NCBI GenBank assembly: GCA_028554795.2
Contig: CM068831.1
Span: 29,974,659-30,038,658 of the forward strand
Source of the DNA: Sinohyriopsis cumingii
Taxonomy: Eukaryota; Mollusca; Bivalvia; Unionida; Unionidae
Direction: 5' to 3'
Length of the DNA: 64,000 nucleotides
The notes under the pieces are model-generated. The model was not told the origin of the DNA. It saw only the letters and a program-made list of their open reading frames with translations, and did no database searches. The position numbers were made by a program, and so were the translations under genes. Each line of letters opens with the position of its first letter. Position 1 is the first letter of the stretch. This document shows, in pieces, positions 14,842 to 28,380 of this stretch.

Positions 14842-17001
14842 CTATTTTTTTCTTACTATATCACTCTCATCGAGGACATCATTGATGGTTTCTGTAGAGT
14901 CTATGACAATTCGCCGCAGCTGAGGTGTTCTTCTGACTCGAGACACTGCGAGATAAACTAAGCTTGACCATTCGACACGATCATCGACAATCCAAACCCA
15001 TCCGTATCAGAGATGGTTAACGCCTGTGATGAGTGAATTGTTATTGCATATCCTAACGTCCATGGATATTTATCCGTACTCAGCGCATCCACAACAACAC
15101 TGGCATCAACTGCGACAACATCATTTAATAATTGATTCTGTTTTTCAGTCTGTCCTGGTATTTCAACGTCGATATTCTGTCAAAATGTTTGCGCTGTCGT
15201 CGTCTATCAGCTGGTCTATAACACAATGATACACGTAGATCTAAAAACTTTTCTTTATGCAACTGAAATAACCGCTGTTGAAGTGTATCACGAACTATCT
15301 TACTACTTGCCACTATTAAATCATTTGGTCTCCACGTTTGCAGACAATCATTCATAGAAGTTTCTGAAATTATTTTACGCATTACTTCACATTGAATTGT
15401 ATTCAGTTGTAGTCTGATTCTTGTTTTGAATTCCCTTAATTCTACATCAAGATATGTATGATCATCAGTGATCTCCTCGTAATAATCCACTAAATTGTTT
15501 AACCACCCGTGCGGAGACAACCCAACAAACGGCGGTGGTTAACCATGATCGCCGCACATGATCACAGCTGTATTTTTCAATAACAACCAATCGAGAAACA
15601 TTTGTAATGTATCAAGCGACAATGTGCATACTTCATCCCAAAAAACAATTTTTGGAATATATTTCTCCCCCATTCGGTCAGGAGTCCATGTGTCACCCTT
15701 GTATCGAAAACAGCTATGATAAGTACATGATTGCACTCATCGTTGTTTCATTGCTCTTGCCAGTCTGTGTGTAGGTGTTAAAACAACCATATCATCCGAA
15801 CTCTGCCGAAATAATTTGACCTCCCGGTCCGTTTAGATAGACAGTCTTGTGTTTGTATACTGGATCATACACAGATGACGCAGACGATAGTTCTGATGTC
15901 TGGTTATTTTGTAATAAATATCTTTAATCGTAAAATATGCGGATTCAGAATAATTATATAACATTTCTTGTTTTATTCTCCATTCCCCCATGATGCATCA
16001 GTGGTTGTAAATTGTGTCAGCAATTCTGTATATTTTTTCGATATAAAATGAATCCGTACGAACTCTGACTGCAGTGGTAGGGAATCTTATTATCATCGAT
16101 AATACATTTATAGAAACATAAGCGAGCATTCAAGATCTTAAATGAGTAAACTGAGGTGACTCACCATCATATAACCAACAATTGTATATAATCGTGTTAC
16201 GTTAGAAAAGTAGGCATTTTCCCGACTGGCAAATATGTCTCTCTTCGTTGCATTGGCGATTATAAAATCATATGCAACATCGTCTATGATTAATCGTGCA
16301 TAATGTCGTTTATGATCATATGCCCCACCTTGAGTAATTTACCGATTATTCTTCTACCGAGATCTTTTGCGGTTTTATCATCAGGTAGTGATAACCAAAC
16401 TTTGGTCTGCTTCCGATATGATATAATTGCTTCACTTACAGTCAACGATATTAATATTTTACAATCAAACATATATCGTAACAGCACTATTAGTACCCAG
16501 CGTTTTTCTGAACAGTGCCTACCAAACCAAACATTAACAAATAGGATGAATAATTATAGCAAACTCGAATGATACAATACGAGAGAATCCAGTCAGAGTA
16601 AACTCAGGTAGTGGTCCATTAATCGATACTCTAGTCATCTCGTGTGTGGGGTGTCCAAATCTTTTAAAATATCTAGAACATTCTCCGTAACCAAGAAAAC
16701 TTCCCGGATAACACGCGACCATATCAACTGAGATAACTTCGCTGTAATTATACTTAGTATTCCACAATCCACCGTGTCCGTATTCACAGCAACTTAGTTG
16801 TAGGTCTTCGAGAAATTCAGATCGTGTTGGCAGACGGAAACGTAAAGTAAAAGTATAAAGAATATATCTTTGCTGTGCCTGCGCTGATATGTCTGTGTTT
16901 GTCTGATAGCTGTCATCAATTACGTCACATACAAGATTGACCGCGATCACCAAGGTTATATTTACGATTCCCGGAGAAATATGACGGCCCGTGTTGTCCA
17001 T
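14842..17001 (-). pseudogene. Protein-primed PolB C-terminal half joined to SF1 helicase
   Basis: Read 5' to 3' on the minus strand, 17001-16534 holds a family-B polymerase palm with motif A (VDMVACYPGSFLG). 16487-16290 holds the following conserved RKQTKVWLSLPDD block. 15850-14842 holds an SF1 helicase: a degraded NGPGG Walker A, a PTHRLAR motif, Walker B IVFWDEVC, a CGDHG..PPP motif, and near 14.95 kb a C-terminal AVSRV motif. The pieces are in order with no intergenic gap, consistent with one PolB-helicase fusion gene. Stops (for example inside the GDHG motif at 15541) and frameshifts break it throughout. The exonuclease half expected upstream of 17001 is missing. Confidence 0.78.
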
Positions 17002-17164
17002 TGTTGTATCTGAGAATGTTATCCTGGGGTGGTGTTATCTTTCTGCACTCGGCGAGTATTTTAGGGAAAAACACATCGACGATATTATTGACTGATTTTT
17101 TAACTCGTCTGGGTTATACCAGGGAAGTTTAAAATTCGGTAGATCGTGCTTTTTTACAGCAAAT

Positions 17165-17310
17165 ATGGTGCACTGTGTTGCATATGGATGTAACCAAAAG
17201 AGTGATGATGGGAAAAAGCGTTCTTTCTTTTTCTGAAAAACCATGATTATCAGAAAAAAGTGTATTTAAACTGTGGGATCGAATAGGGGAGGGATGGGAA
17301 AGTTGTATCA
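17165..17310 (+). pseudogene. THAP-type zinc-finger N-terminus fragment
   Basis: An ATG at 17165 opens a frame reading MVHCVAYGCNQKSDDGKKRS, the start of a THAP domain: C-x4-C near the N-terminus, then a basic Phe-rich strand. It stops after about 24 codons, and a THAP-like continuation is seen only in another frame. THAP domains are DNA-binding C2CH fingers common in P-element-derived and host proteins. It lies next to the broken PolB, so it probably arrived with non-viral DNA inserted into the provirus. Confidence 0.5.
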
Positions 17311-18037
17311 TTTATGCCGGATTATAGTTAATTTGGCCCAAAGACAATTCAGCCCAACTCGAAATGCAATTCTGCCAAACTTAACAATAGTTTGTACGTT
17401 CTTTTTCTTCAACAACAAAGAAAGTAGATGCTACGTAAGATAGGTTTTAGGGGAAAAAACTAAATTTAAGCCAACTATTTTGATATTCTTTGAAAGAAAA
17501 TAATCATACTTCGTAACGTACATATTTATGAGAGAAAACACAAACTGACATAAATTGCTTGTTCTAATTAAAATATTTATATACATTTTGTTATGCTAAA
17601 AAATATATGCATCTGCACAACGACATTCTCAATTTAAGTCCTCCGGTCAGATTATCAATAATCATTTATAAAACAAAAATACGTAACAGATAATATTCTA
17701 CAGAATACGTATAAATGTTGGTAAGGGTAGTGTACAAGAGATATTATAACAAATATCCTTAATTTTAGGTTTCACGTTGTAACACAGCTGCATACAAAAC
17801 AAACTAGATTACACATGAGAGAGAAAATAATGTTGAGAATTTTGTCAGTATTTAGTTGCTTCAATACGAACCTCTTACCAGTTAATTTTATTGTTTGTTT
17901 TTCTTTTTCAACTTGTCTTAGTGTTTGCGCGCGTAAATTAAAAGCTTGTCATTACTGATCAATATCGTCAATCATATTTGCTCCATTATTCCGTGCAAGT
18001 TAGAAAGGAAATAATTTTGTGTTTAATTTGTGCCCCT

Positions 18038-18093
<56 letters not shown>

Positions 18094-19402
18094 ACGGTAC
18101 AAAATAAATGGATAAACATACAACATACATTTGTTTGAAAATAAAATGAAAGAAATTAACCTTGCATTGTTATCATATATTCCTTCTTTTTTCATCATGC
18201 GAAAATTATTTTTTTAAAACATATATCCACGAACTCCGTATATGTAGCTGATGCCAGCTTGCGTATGCATCCTTAGTGTATCGCTTATGTCAAATAACAA
18301 AATCGCAAATGAGACAAAAGTATCACCCAATTGCTTGAAGGCACCTGCCATTTACGCATGATAAGTTACTTAATGCAAACTGATCCAGATTGTATTATAT
18401 CCAGGTGAACTATAAGTCCGTATCTCGCAAATAAAAAAATCATTATTTTAAAATACATTCATTGTAAGTGCAAATAATAATCTTTTTGCTAGCATGAGTT
18501 ACAAAAGTATTATTAAAGCAAGTTATTATTGTGTATACTATTTGCCCTGCAAACATCAATTATGATTACATATGGCAAACAAATAGAAACACACCTGGCA
18601 GGGAGCAATAAACTCATTGTTTAAACTTACCGACAGATACATAGGTTATTTTATTACAATGCAAACCAGCCTCAGAAATTTGACTTTGGTATCTTTTTAG
18701 TGTGTCGATTTTTTCTTCTGAAGTCGGCCGACAAAAATAAGTCAAGTCTGGTTCCTTTGGATTCTTTACCGATTTCTTTCATTTTTTTTTTTTTTTAAAG
18801 TCTGCCGACACAGGGAATCCAGGATTGATTCATTTTACCTGTATTAACTGGAATTTTGAAAATAAATTGTAACAATGGAACAATTTTGAAAGCGATTCAA
18901 TCTAGTACGTCGTGCACGCATACCAATATAAGGCTGAACAGTAAATTAGTTTTCATTAGTTTCATCTAAAATATTCCCTATCCGTAGTTTATAGTGTTTA
19001 ATTTTTGACAACAAGAAGCATTGCATTTCGTCTTGTAGGGATAAGTGTACGTCATTTCCGGTTGCGTCATCTATAGGTGGGAAATCGTAACTAAGGGGAA
19101 GTAACAGCGTTCTATACTTCTATTATTTATGCTTTACACTTGATATTTTTTTTTGTTAATTTTGTGCGAGTATAACTATTTTGAATCATGTAATGCAAAT
19201 CTGATATAAATAGGAAAATGTTGGAGTATGACCGGTGACCTTTAAGAAATTCTAGCTTGGGTTTTTTTCTGACTTAACTACAGTTTTCACAAGGCTTTCG
19301 TGAATAAATTTAAAATCAAATAAAATTAGATTTGATATTTCTATCTGTTTGATGATTTATTTTCTCGGCGATGACAAATCAAGAAGATATTCTGTAAGAC
19401 TC
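17311..19402. other. Non-viral DNA inside element 1
   Basis: About 2.1 kb without any Polinton-like reading frame. It is AT-rich and resembles the host background. It contains a (CA)n microsatellite and a T-rich run near 18782-18797. It occupies the position where the N-terminal exonuclease half of PolB should be, so it is likely a secondary insertion or replacement. Confidence 0.6.
18038..18092. repeat. (CA)n microsatellite
   Basis: About 50 bp of CA dinucleotides with one small interruption near the 3' end. Confidence 0.97.
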
Positions 19403-20222
19403 TCATATTTTTTCTTGATATTGTTGGTGTTTTTCTTTAATTACACCGAATAAGAAGTCAAAACTTGAAATACCACCACCCGCTCTATTGGTGCTACCGT
19501 CAATGGTAATGTACTCCCAATCTAAATTCCTCTCACTGAACAATAATTTACCGTTACCATCAGAATCATTAATTATTGCTTTATAATAAGTTTTTAGGTA
19601 ATATTCTGGAAGAGTTCCCCAGTACGAGCTTTTATCCAAAGTAAATTCAGCTCGGGTTGGTTCAGGTATTCACTGTGGTGCCTCCGGGGAAGCTTCAGAC
19701 CATCCTAGAACTGATTTGATCAATGACTGATAGATATCAACGACGTAATCCGGAGAATTTATCTATATCACGGTGCACATTGTTGGTTCATGAACTGTTA
19801 TTGTTATCTTGGATACTTTCTCGGTAATATATTTTATTCTGCGCTGGAATTCATCATTGATCTGTTCGATTTGATAACTGACTTTCAGTATTCTGACAAC
19901 TACCCAGTCAGGTGTTCCATCTGGTTCATTTTTTTATTGTGCAAATACCAACGAATTATTCGATTGTAGATCGCCGAATGATCTTGACCTGATATTTGGC
20001 CAACTGTACTATACTCGCAACTGCGCAAAGGCGATTTCGTTTACTGGAATCGCGGTTGGAAAATTAATACTGAATACAGGTTTGTTGAACTCGTTGATAT
20101 CATCGTGGTTCTCAATGGACTTGTATTTGCGACTATCTGCTGAAGTAGTTATGTCATTATTTAAATTTCCATTTTCCAAGAGGGGGTTATCTAAATCAAT
20201 TACTTCATTTTATGTCTTAACC
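19403..20222 (-). pseudogene. Polinton virion-block protein of unknown function
   Basis: A single minus-strand frame of about 270 codons is readable from 20222 to 19403 but contains several in-frame stops; the last 78 codons (19639-19403) are uninterrupted. The visible sequence is acidic and mixed, with no motif I can name. Its position after the membrane-segment protein, and its codon use like the neighbouring virion genes, indicate a structural or accessory virion protein, possibly the C-terminal part of the gene starting near 20517. A penton-like role is possible but not shown. Confidence 0.55.
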
Positions 20223-20517
20223 ATTATATCAAATTCATAATCTGATATCAAGTATCATCAAGACTTGATGATATCAGCAACGATAATTTAAAGTACGCGT
20301 TTGTTGCCGTGTGTAATTTTACAACATAGTCGTGCAATTTTGTACTCGTGCACGTGGATATCTTTTTCGCGATAATATTAAAAACCCCAGCGATGGCCGC
20401 CGATGATGAAACACATATCGTCGCTATTGCTACCGTTAATGGTGTTAGCCTGATAACACTACGCAAGTGGGCACAACGAGTGCAGATACCGAGTACACAA
20501 TAACATCGATGGCACAT
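20223..20517 (-). pseudogene. Polinton protein with hydrophobic segment and Lys/His-rich helix
   Basis: The frame beginning at 20517 has a hydrophobic stretch (about residues 24-50, Ala/Ile/Val-rich). It is followed by a basic helix and an ending like LLISSSLDD. That order resembles a conserved Polinton/adintovirus-associated protein in which a membrane-like segment precedes a KH...LISKAL..IS..EF module. The IS..EF part (ISDYEF) appears just downstream in another frame, so a frameshift separates them. The function is not established; a membrane-interacting virion role is inferred from the hydrophobic segment. Confidence 0.5.
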
Positions 20518-20632
20518 ACACGTCTTCGGTATATTTTTTATACCTTCGTTGTATACTTGACAACGATGGTTTTACTGCTGTTTGCCATTCACGTACTTAA
20601 TCATATCTAAATTTTTGAACGTTCATTATACT

Positions 20633-21549
20633 TTACACAGTAACCAATTGAGGCGTTTCAGCAACAAATTCCAGACACCACCAGTAAGATGTTGCGGTTA
20701 ATTTCTTATCAGTTGCTTCCAGTATAAATGTTTATTTGTTGCCGCTATTTAAGACAACAGACACAACCCCGCTAAACTTATCGGTTGAATGCCGCCAGGG
20801 ATATGTAGTGTATAAACTAAATTTTGCAGCGCTGAACACAGACAGCCTGTACACACCAGTGATTTCTGCCGTATGTTTGATAGCATTATTGTGCTGTGAC
20901 CATGTTGAGAATCCGGAAGACACTGGATACTACATTGGTAATCTGTTTGTGAGGAATTTTAATCAGATTAATTTTGTTAACGATACCTTCTAGTGTTTTT
21001 TAATTGTTTCAATGCTCGTCTTGAAATCAGAGAGTTTCACGTCAGCGGTCCAAGGGGTGCCAAAGAAATGATCTGCGATTTCATTAAGTTTTCTATGGTT
21101 TCTACGGAGTTTAGTAAAAGGACTTACATGAACATCATACTCGGCCCGCAACGTGGAAAATTTACTATCTACTACTAGTTAACGTCTACATATTTTTTTG
21201 TTGAGGCATCTTCGTCGGATGTTGAATGTCTGAGCACTACTATTTTGTTTCCGTTCATGCTGAGTTCACCTGTGTCGCCGGTATTCTTCAAACGATTAGC
21301 AACTTTTCTTGCAATTTCATCTCTGATGGTTATAAACGATATATTTGAATCTCTGATTCTACCGCCGTCAGTAAACACAGGGATGCTATCCGTGGTGACA
21401 CCGAGAACTCTACGAATTATATCATTCCATTTGATATTGCTCGTTTTCAAAACGCCGTATTTATCCTGAAAAACAACAACCTCGTCTCGGTCAACCCCAT
21501 AGAAGTTCATGATATCAGCGACTTCGTATTTAGTCGCGTAATTTGACAA
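20633..21549 (-). pseudogene. Candidate fibre/attachment-type virion protein
   Basis: The first 124 codons (21549-21175) are open and end with ASTKKYVDVN, a motif common at the base of phage- and adenovirus-like fibres. Beyond the stop, the other frame continues with a heptad-like charged stretch to about 20995. A terminal part (20923-20732 and on to 20633) is rich in aromatic and Ser/Thr residues, as expected for a knob. The length, order and place in the virion block suggest a trimeric fibre. It is broken by stops and at least one frameshift. No specific receptor can be inferred. Confidence 0.5.
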
Positions 21550-21770
21550 ATCTATTTCGTCGAATTTTTTAAACTCTTAGTATTATCACCGCGGGATCTT
21601 CCTTAAATATCTACCATTATTCTTCTCTTTCTGATCTAAGTCAATGATTTCTCAAACTGTTGACTTGTATAATTGTGCACAACTGTGTGAGGTGGCAATG
21701 ATGGCGTCGCTGACACAGCGTTAAGTAGAGCAATTGCTTCACTGACGCATATTGGTGGATCGGTTACTGT

Positions 21771-22102
21771 TTATGTTGGTAGCGTTGAGTAAAAGATTGG
21801 AACTCTGTGTACGACTTTGTACGGCGTGACATTGTTGATAAATTCCTGCAGTGGAGCTAACCCATACGAATCGAAATAAACAATTCCACGGGGATCAATC
21901 GCGTATGCTACCCAATGAGTTCCAGGTCCAGTGCTGTTATCGAGATTAATAATACCGGTTTCAATATTGTTTGGTCGTTGTGGTAATTGATCTCGCATAA
22001 AAACACCTCTAAACAAATTATTTTTATTTGTTTAGCAGCATCAAGTAAATCAAAATTTGACATCGGTAGGATCACTAGCAGTCCCATCAACGAAGTGTTC
22101 AC
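21771..22102 (-). pseudogene. Adenain-like cysteine protease (maturation protease)
   Basis: The open part (22016-21771) carries FRGVFMRD, then GTHWVAYAI with the catalytic His, and YFDSYGL with the catalytic Asp. These are the hallmarks of the adenovirus-type C5 protease used by Polintons to mature capsid proteins. An N-terminal stretch lies in another frame up to 22102. The downstream block that should carry the nucleophilic Cys (Q-x-x-x-S-x-x-C-G) was not found before the next gene, so the enzyme is C-terminally lost as well as frameshifted. Confidence 0.85.
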
Positions 22103-22518
22103 GGAAGTCTTAGACCTTTTCTTCGATGAGTTCCGGGAAGTCTTAAGCCCTTTCCCGTTGATTGTTTTAATGCCATTTCAGCAGCTGTTCCAACAGCACC
22201 TAACGCGGCTGCTTTTGTAACGGCTGGTGCTGCAGCAGCTATCAGTGCTGGTATTGCTCCAAGAAGTGGGAATATACCGCCTGTCTTAGCAATATCTTTA
22301 ATGGTACCGGCAGAAAGTTTAAGTCGTATTCCAGTCTCGGATTGTTTAGCTTTATCAAAATGTTTGCGCTGACTTTCCGTCAACGACAGTTTATTTTCAC
22401 CGCCTGTGATTTGTGTTTTACCGTTATTGTGGTCTCACATTTTTTTTGCTGATGCGGTTTGTAGCTTCTTGATCTGACCAGGAGTCAGACTGACACTAAC
22501 AAGATGATATGATGACAT
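22099..22518 (-). pseudogene. pX/pVI-like minor capsid protein
   Basis: The start at 22518 gives an N-terminus with an SLTPGQIKKLQTASA repeat. After a frameshift, the open part (22383-22099) repeats the theme (TESQRKHFDKAKQSETG..RLKLS). It then has a glycine/alanine-rich hydrophobic helix (about residues 36-68) and a basic GKGLRLPG tail. This is the usual make-up of Polinton/adintovirus proteins compared with adenovirus pX and pVI, which are packaged core or membrane-lytic proteins. It lies between the protease and the major capsid gene, as in related elements. Confidence 0.75.
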
Positions 22519-22552
22519 TTTATAAAATACTCGTGTTTCTAAATAACGTCGA

Positions 22553-23916
22553 TTAAGGTAACACATTAAGATTTTCCACTGGTGCATCAACGAGTCTCAT
22601 TCGACCACTACTACCTTCAAAGGATATTGCTTTGTCACTGAGTATGACCGTGATTGCTCTGTAATTAAGACCACCACCTGTATTCACGCTGGCTTTGCAG
22701 TGTTTGGATACAGATGCTCCAGCGAAAGTAATAGATCGCATATCGAGTTTTAAAATTATGCTGTGAGATCTGTAAACCAGTATCTATGTTTTGATCACGT
22801 CCCATAAACGTTATTAACCGATGGTATGCACGTGCTATACGAGTTTGTTCATAATTCATTAGTATGTTTCTGTTGGTTCTTGTTGTCCGTTTATCCGTAA
22901 AGAAACCTCGTTAACACCCAGTCTGTCAAATATCGTATGGGGGTGAGTTTGTGAGTTCAATCGATCATAATTCTGAAATGCAACTAGTATATGTCGTGGC
23001 GCAGAAACACTTTGCTGTGATGCTATTTGCCTTGTAAATTGACCGTTGATATCAGTTTGTATACTATCCGGGGTTGTTGTCAACCATGACATTAGTGATA
23101 TACCACCTGTGTCCATAAAAGATAATAGTCGCTGTTCTTCTGCGATCGTTGGAGTCATTATTGACATCCACAACGAAAGTTTTATCAGTATTACCTTACC
23201 AGGACCAAGAGCTCTCCATATAGCATCGTTGTCGATAGCCTTTCTCGCAAGAGCAACCGTGTGTTTAGCTCCAAAGTTAACTTTTCTAACATTTCTGCAA
23301 TATTCAAAGATATATGACGACCTTGCTCCAACATTGCACGGCGTGTTGCAAATCCTTGGTTAAATTCTGGATTACTACCATGAACCACCGGCCACACATC
23401 AGCGTCAGCGTTATTTGCATTGTTTTTGTTTTTATTTTGTCGTCTTGTAACATACTGATCGTCGTTGGGGCTATCAGAATTGTCTGTCATCATTGTGGGG
23501 CCTGCTGATTTTGTATTATCATCAGAGTATCTTGCCAATTCTATTATTGTTGTAGCAACGTCAACATCTTTCTGAATTGTCTCGATGTATTTTCCATCGA
23601 TCGTATAGGTGGCGCTATCAAACAATGTCATGATGCCGTTGTTGACAAAACCAAATCGTACCTCATTTGCATATACATTATCATCTGTTTTTGTAATTTC
23701 TTCTTCTACCTCACTAAAAGCCTCAGCGGGTAAAATGTATATGCTTGTATAACAGATTTGTAATTCAATTCTTCCACGCTGATTTGATAGTCGTGCGCCG
23801 TGAGAATACAAATGATAATCACGTTCAGACTCATCGTTAAGGACTGGTGCTTCGGTATTAGATGCTGTGTCGGGTATGCGCTTAAACATTTTTATTATAA
23901 TTTTTTCATCTAACAC
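22553..23916 (-). pseudogene. Double jelly-roll major capsid protein (hexon-like MCP)
   Basis: The coding trail runs over four overlapping frame segments: 23916-23191, 23173-22859, 22859-22665 and 22741-22553. Features match Polinton MCPs. There is an early block with FGFVNNGIMTLFD, the conserved EFNQGFATRRAML region near 23.35 kb, then GGISLMSW. Near the end come an NYEQTRIARAYHRLITF segment and a glycine-rich strand NTGGGLNYRA. Total length (about 450 codons) fits the family. At least three frameshifts are present. It is the largest gene of the virion block and the strongest evidence that the element once made virions. Confidence 0.8.
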
Positions 23917-23948
23917 GAGGATTACCGCCTTCGGAAAACTTCGCTTCC

Positions 23949-24362
23949 TTATATTAAACTTGAAATATTACGTCCTGCTTCACTGGGTCCTTGCTCTACT
24001 AGCGATACCAGTTTTTTATTTGCAGCTTGATTTATTATTTTACTGACATTTGCAGGCATAAATTCAGTGCTTGGTAATTTCACTGTTTGTGATTTTCGTC
24101 GTATTAATCGTATTAGTCTTTCTTTAATTGCCGAGAATGCTTTACCAGCAACGTAGACGATTGCACCAGGAGCTTTTTCAGGAACAACGTCAAGAGCTTT
24201 CATTGATAATTGTTTTGCAACAGGTGCTACTTTTGGAGCTAACCTTCTGAATAATCCCTGAACAACATCAAGTCCATCTCCGTAAATCGCTCTGTAGGTT
24301 GGTAATCGTGAGTTTATTACTCTGACCATTACAGGTCCACGTTGACTATTGTGTACGATCAT
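23949..24362 (-). CDS. Small basic Polinton protein of unknown function
   Basis: An uninterrupted frame of 137 codons in a block where most neighbours are broken. It is basic, with an Arg/Lys-rich stretch around residues 80-96 (IKERLIRLIRRKS) and an alanine/valine-rich amphipathic middle. This suggests a DNA- or membrane-binding core or minor capsid protein. It lies 33 bp upstream of the MCP on the same strand. I do not recognise a named family. Confidence 0.6.
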   Translation of the reverse strand: MIVHNSQRGPVMVRVINSRLPTYRAIYGDGLDVVQGLFRRLAPKVAPVAKQLSMKALDVVPEKAPGAIVYVAGKAFSAIKERLIRLIRRKSQTVKLPSTEFMPANVSKIINQAANKKLVSLVEQGPSEAGRNISSLI

Positions 24363-24409
24363 CTTATTTTACTTGCCATTTATCTAATCATTGTGACAAC
24401 TAGTCACTT

Positions 24410-24912
24410 AGTCAAGGTCGTCTACGAGTTCATCAATAAGTTCCCGGTAAATGCTAATATCCATGATACCATCTGTGAGTAATCGTTGACAAATATCAGC
24501 TGCTTCACTAATTATTTCTGGAGAATTATTACCAGCACGTTTTCCTCCTATGAGAACTTCTAGTCGGCGTACATCAGAAAGAATATTGTTAAGGCATGAA
24601 GTAACAAGACCACTGCCAGTAAAACCACTTCCGATTGATCCTTCCTCATCCCTTGTTGTTTTCCGCGCTTTTCTTAAATAGTCTTAAGGATGATCTTTCT
24701 ACTTCTGCTTTCTTAAGCAGTTCTCTAGACCTTTCAAGTTCCGACATCAACCTGTGCTGCGGTGAAGAAGATTGTTGTTCTTCTATTTGTTGCTGCAGTG
24801 GTGATGGAGAAGAAGGTCGAGAAGGTTGTGGTTGTTTGTTCAGTTCTGTATCAAGTCTTCTTATTTCTTCAACAAGTGCATCGTATTTAACATTTAATAA
24901 AATTGTCATCAT
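24410..24912 (-). pseudogene. Small coiled-coil virion-block protein
   Basis: The open part 24912-24646 (88 codons) has an N-terminal helix, a Pro/Ser/Gln-rich linker (around residues 30-52) and a charged Glu/Arg/Lys coiled coil. The frame then stops, but another minus frame continues with a plausible helical C-terminus (…RLEVLIGGKRAG…) to about 24410. The start ATG overlaps the stop of the preceding gene by 4 nt, as in compact viral genomes. The family was not recognised. Confidence 0.55.
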
Positions 24913-25244
24913 TTATAACCGCGGTTTAATATTCTAGATTTATCATACACGCCAAGTAACATTTTTTTAGGTAAATCACGTTCTTTAGTATTTTTGATAT
25001 CTTCAATAACACCCTCCTTAAATTTTTAAATTAATTCAATATTTTCTTTTTTTACTTTGGATTTAGGAGAAAGTTCTTGTTGTATGCCGGCAATAGGTGT
25101 TTCTTCACCTGCATGAGGTTGAGCTGCAGCTATTTCAGTTGGAAGTGCTCATAAAATCTTTTTTGTTAGTTTAGTTCTCGCCGCTATTTTTTTCAGTTTT
25201 CTCAGAGTTTGTTGTACTGGCGCAAGTAGACCTTCAGTAGCCAT
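24909..25244 (-). pseudogene. Small Polinton protein with two in-frame stops
   Basis: Starts at 25244 and ends at 24909 in a single frame of about 110 codons, with two internal stop codons near 25148 and 25024. The N-terminus is basic (KLKKIAARTKLTKK). The C-terminus reads KKMLLGVYDKSRILNRGYK. It shares a 4-nt overlap with the next gene. No family was recognised; the position suggests a virion or packaging accessory protein. Confidence 0.5.
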
Positions 25245-25249
25245 TGCGA

Positions 25250-25430
25250 CTCTTCAGGAACTGTTGTGATAGGCTTAAATAATTGTTATGTGCCTGTAGC
25301 GTATTCAACTTGGACTTCTTGCCGTTCTTGTAGTTTTTTCTGATATAATCTCTCGCGGAAAGAAATTTCTTAATTGCTTCTAGTCGCTCTCGTGCTAGAC
25401 GTGCAGTGTAAGATTCCGGATAAACTATTA
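25250..25430 (-). pseudogene. Fragment of a small basic protein at the right end of element 1
   Basis: A minus-strand open stretch of about 60 codons, rich in Arg/Lys with Tyr and Asn (…ARERLEAIKKFLSARDYIRK…), runs from about 25430 to 25255. It lies between the right terminal repeat and the preceding gene. No clear start codon or family was seen. Confidence 0.35.
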
Positions 25431-25449
25431 TTTGTTATAACAATGATTT

Positions 25450-25600
25450 TAATTAATAGCAGCAGAGAGGGCGAAATCTCCTACTCGGCATCAAGTCACC
25501 GCGATCACCCCCCATAGTGATTTATTTGCGATTTTCAGGAAGGCTTATTTTTCCAATTCGTAGGTGAGTCAATTAGAGTCTGTTCGCCCTCTCTGCTGCT
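25450..25600 (-). repeat. Right terminal inverted repeat of element 1
   Basis: Reverse complement of 12274-12424 with scattered substitutions and small indels. Both its inner edge (25458) and outer edge (25600) carry the AGCAGCAGAGAGGGCGAA-type motif in inverted orientation. AAAAT follows directly. Confidence 0.9.
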
Positions 25601-25909
25601 AAAATGGAAAACATACTTAAAGACGTGTAAAGCAAGGCGCAGAAAGTGTTAGGAGATCAATAGAATCAATACTGGGGTTTGCTCTGAGACAAACAATGTA
25701 ACACTGCGATAGGGATTCCCTTGTCTTGGTACAAACATCGACCTAGACTACTTTTCTCACCCATTTTTTTCACTTAAAATAAACCTGATTTTTCGCTATA
25801 TAGTTAGCAGCTTCAGAACATTTAGTATTAATCACTTACTATTGTCTCTCACTTTGTATATAGGTCATTAGGTCCTGCACTCTTATAAATATCTGAATAA
25901 TTGTCTAAG

Positions 25910-28380
<2,471 letters not shown>

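Larger units (their letters stand above)
12274..25600. mobile_element. Decayed Maverick/Polinton (adintovirus-like) provirus, element 1
   Basis: A 13,327-bp unit is bounded by about 150-bp terminal inverted repeats that start with AG and end with CT. AAAAT directly flanks both ends. The contents are the Polinton set: packaging ATPase, retroviral-type integrase, protein-primed PolB, phospholipase A2-like protein, adenain-like protease, pX/pVI-like minor capsid protein and double jelly-roll capsid protein. Family members are usually 15-20 kb, so this copy is short, and the PolB N-terminal region is missing. Almost every gene has in-frame stops or frameshifts, so it is an old, inactive insertion. 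Confidence 0.93.

Noticed and set aside
15539..15736. Separate small helicase gene in element 1
   Set aside because: The same motifs continue in the adjacent frames on both sides. It is one broken PolB-helicase gene, not an independent gene.
21640..21750. Search for the catalytic-Cys block of the protease downstream of 21771
   Set aside because: A short open stretch exists, but no Q-x-x-x-S-x-x-C-G pattern is present. It more likely belongs to a neighbouring gene or is non-coding.
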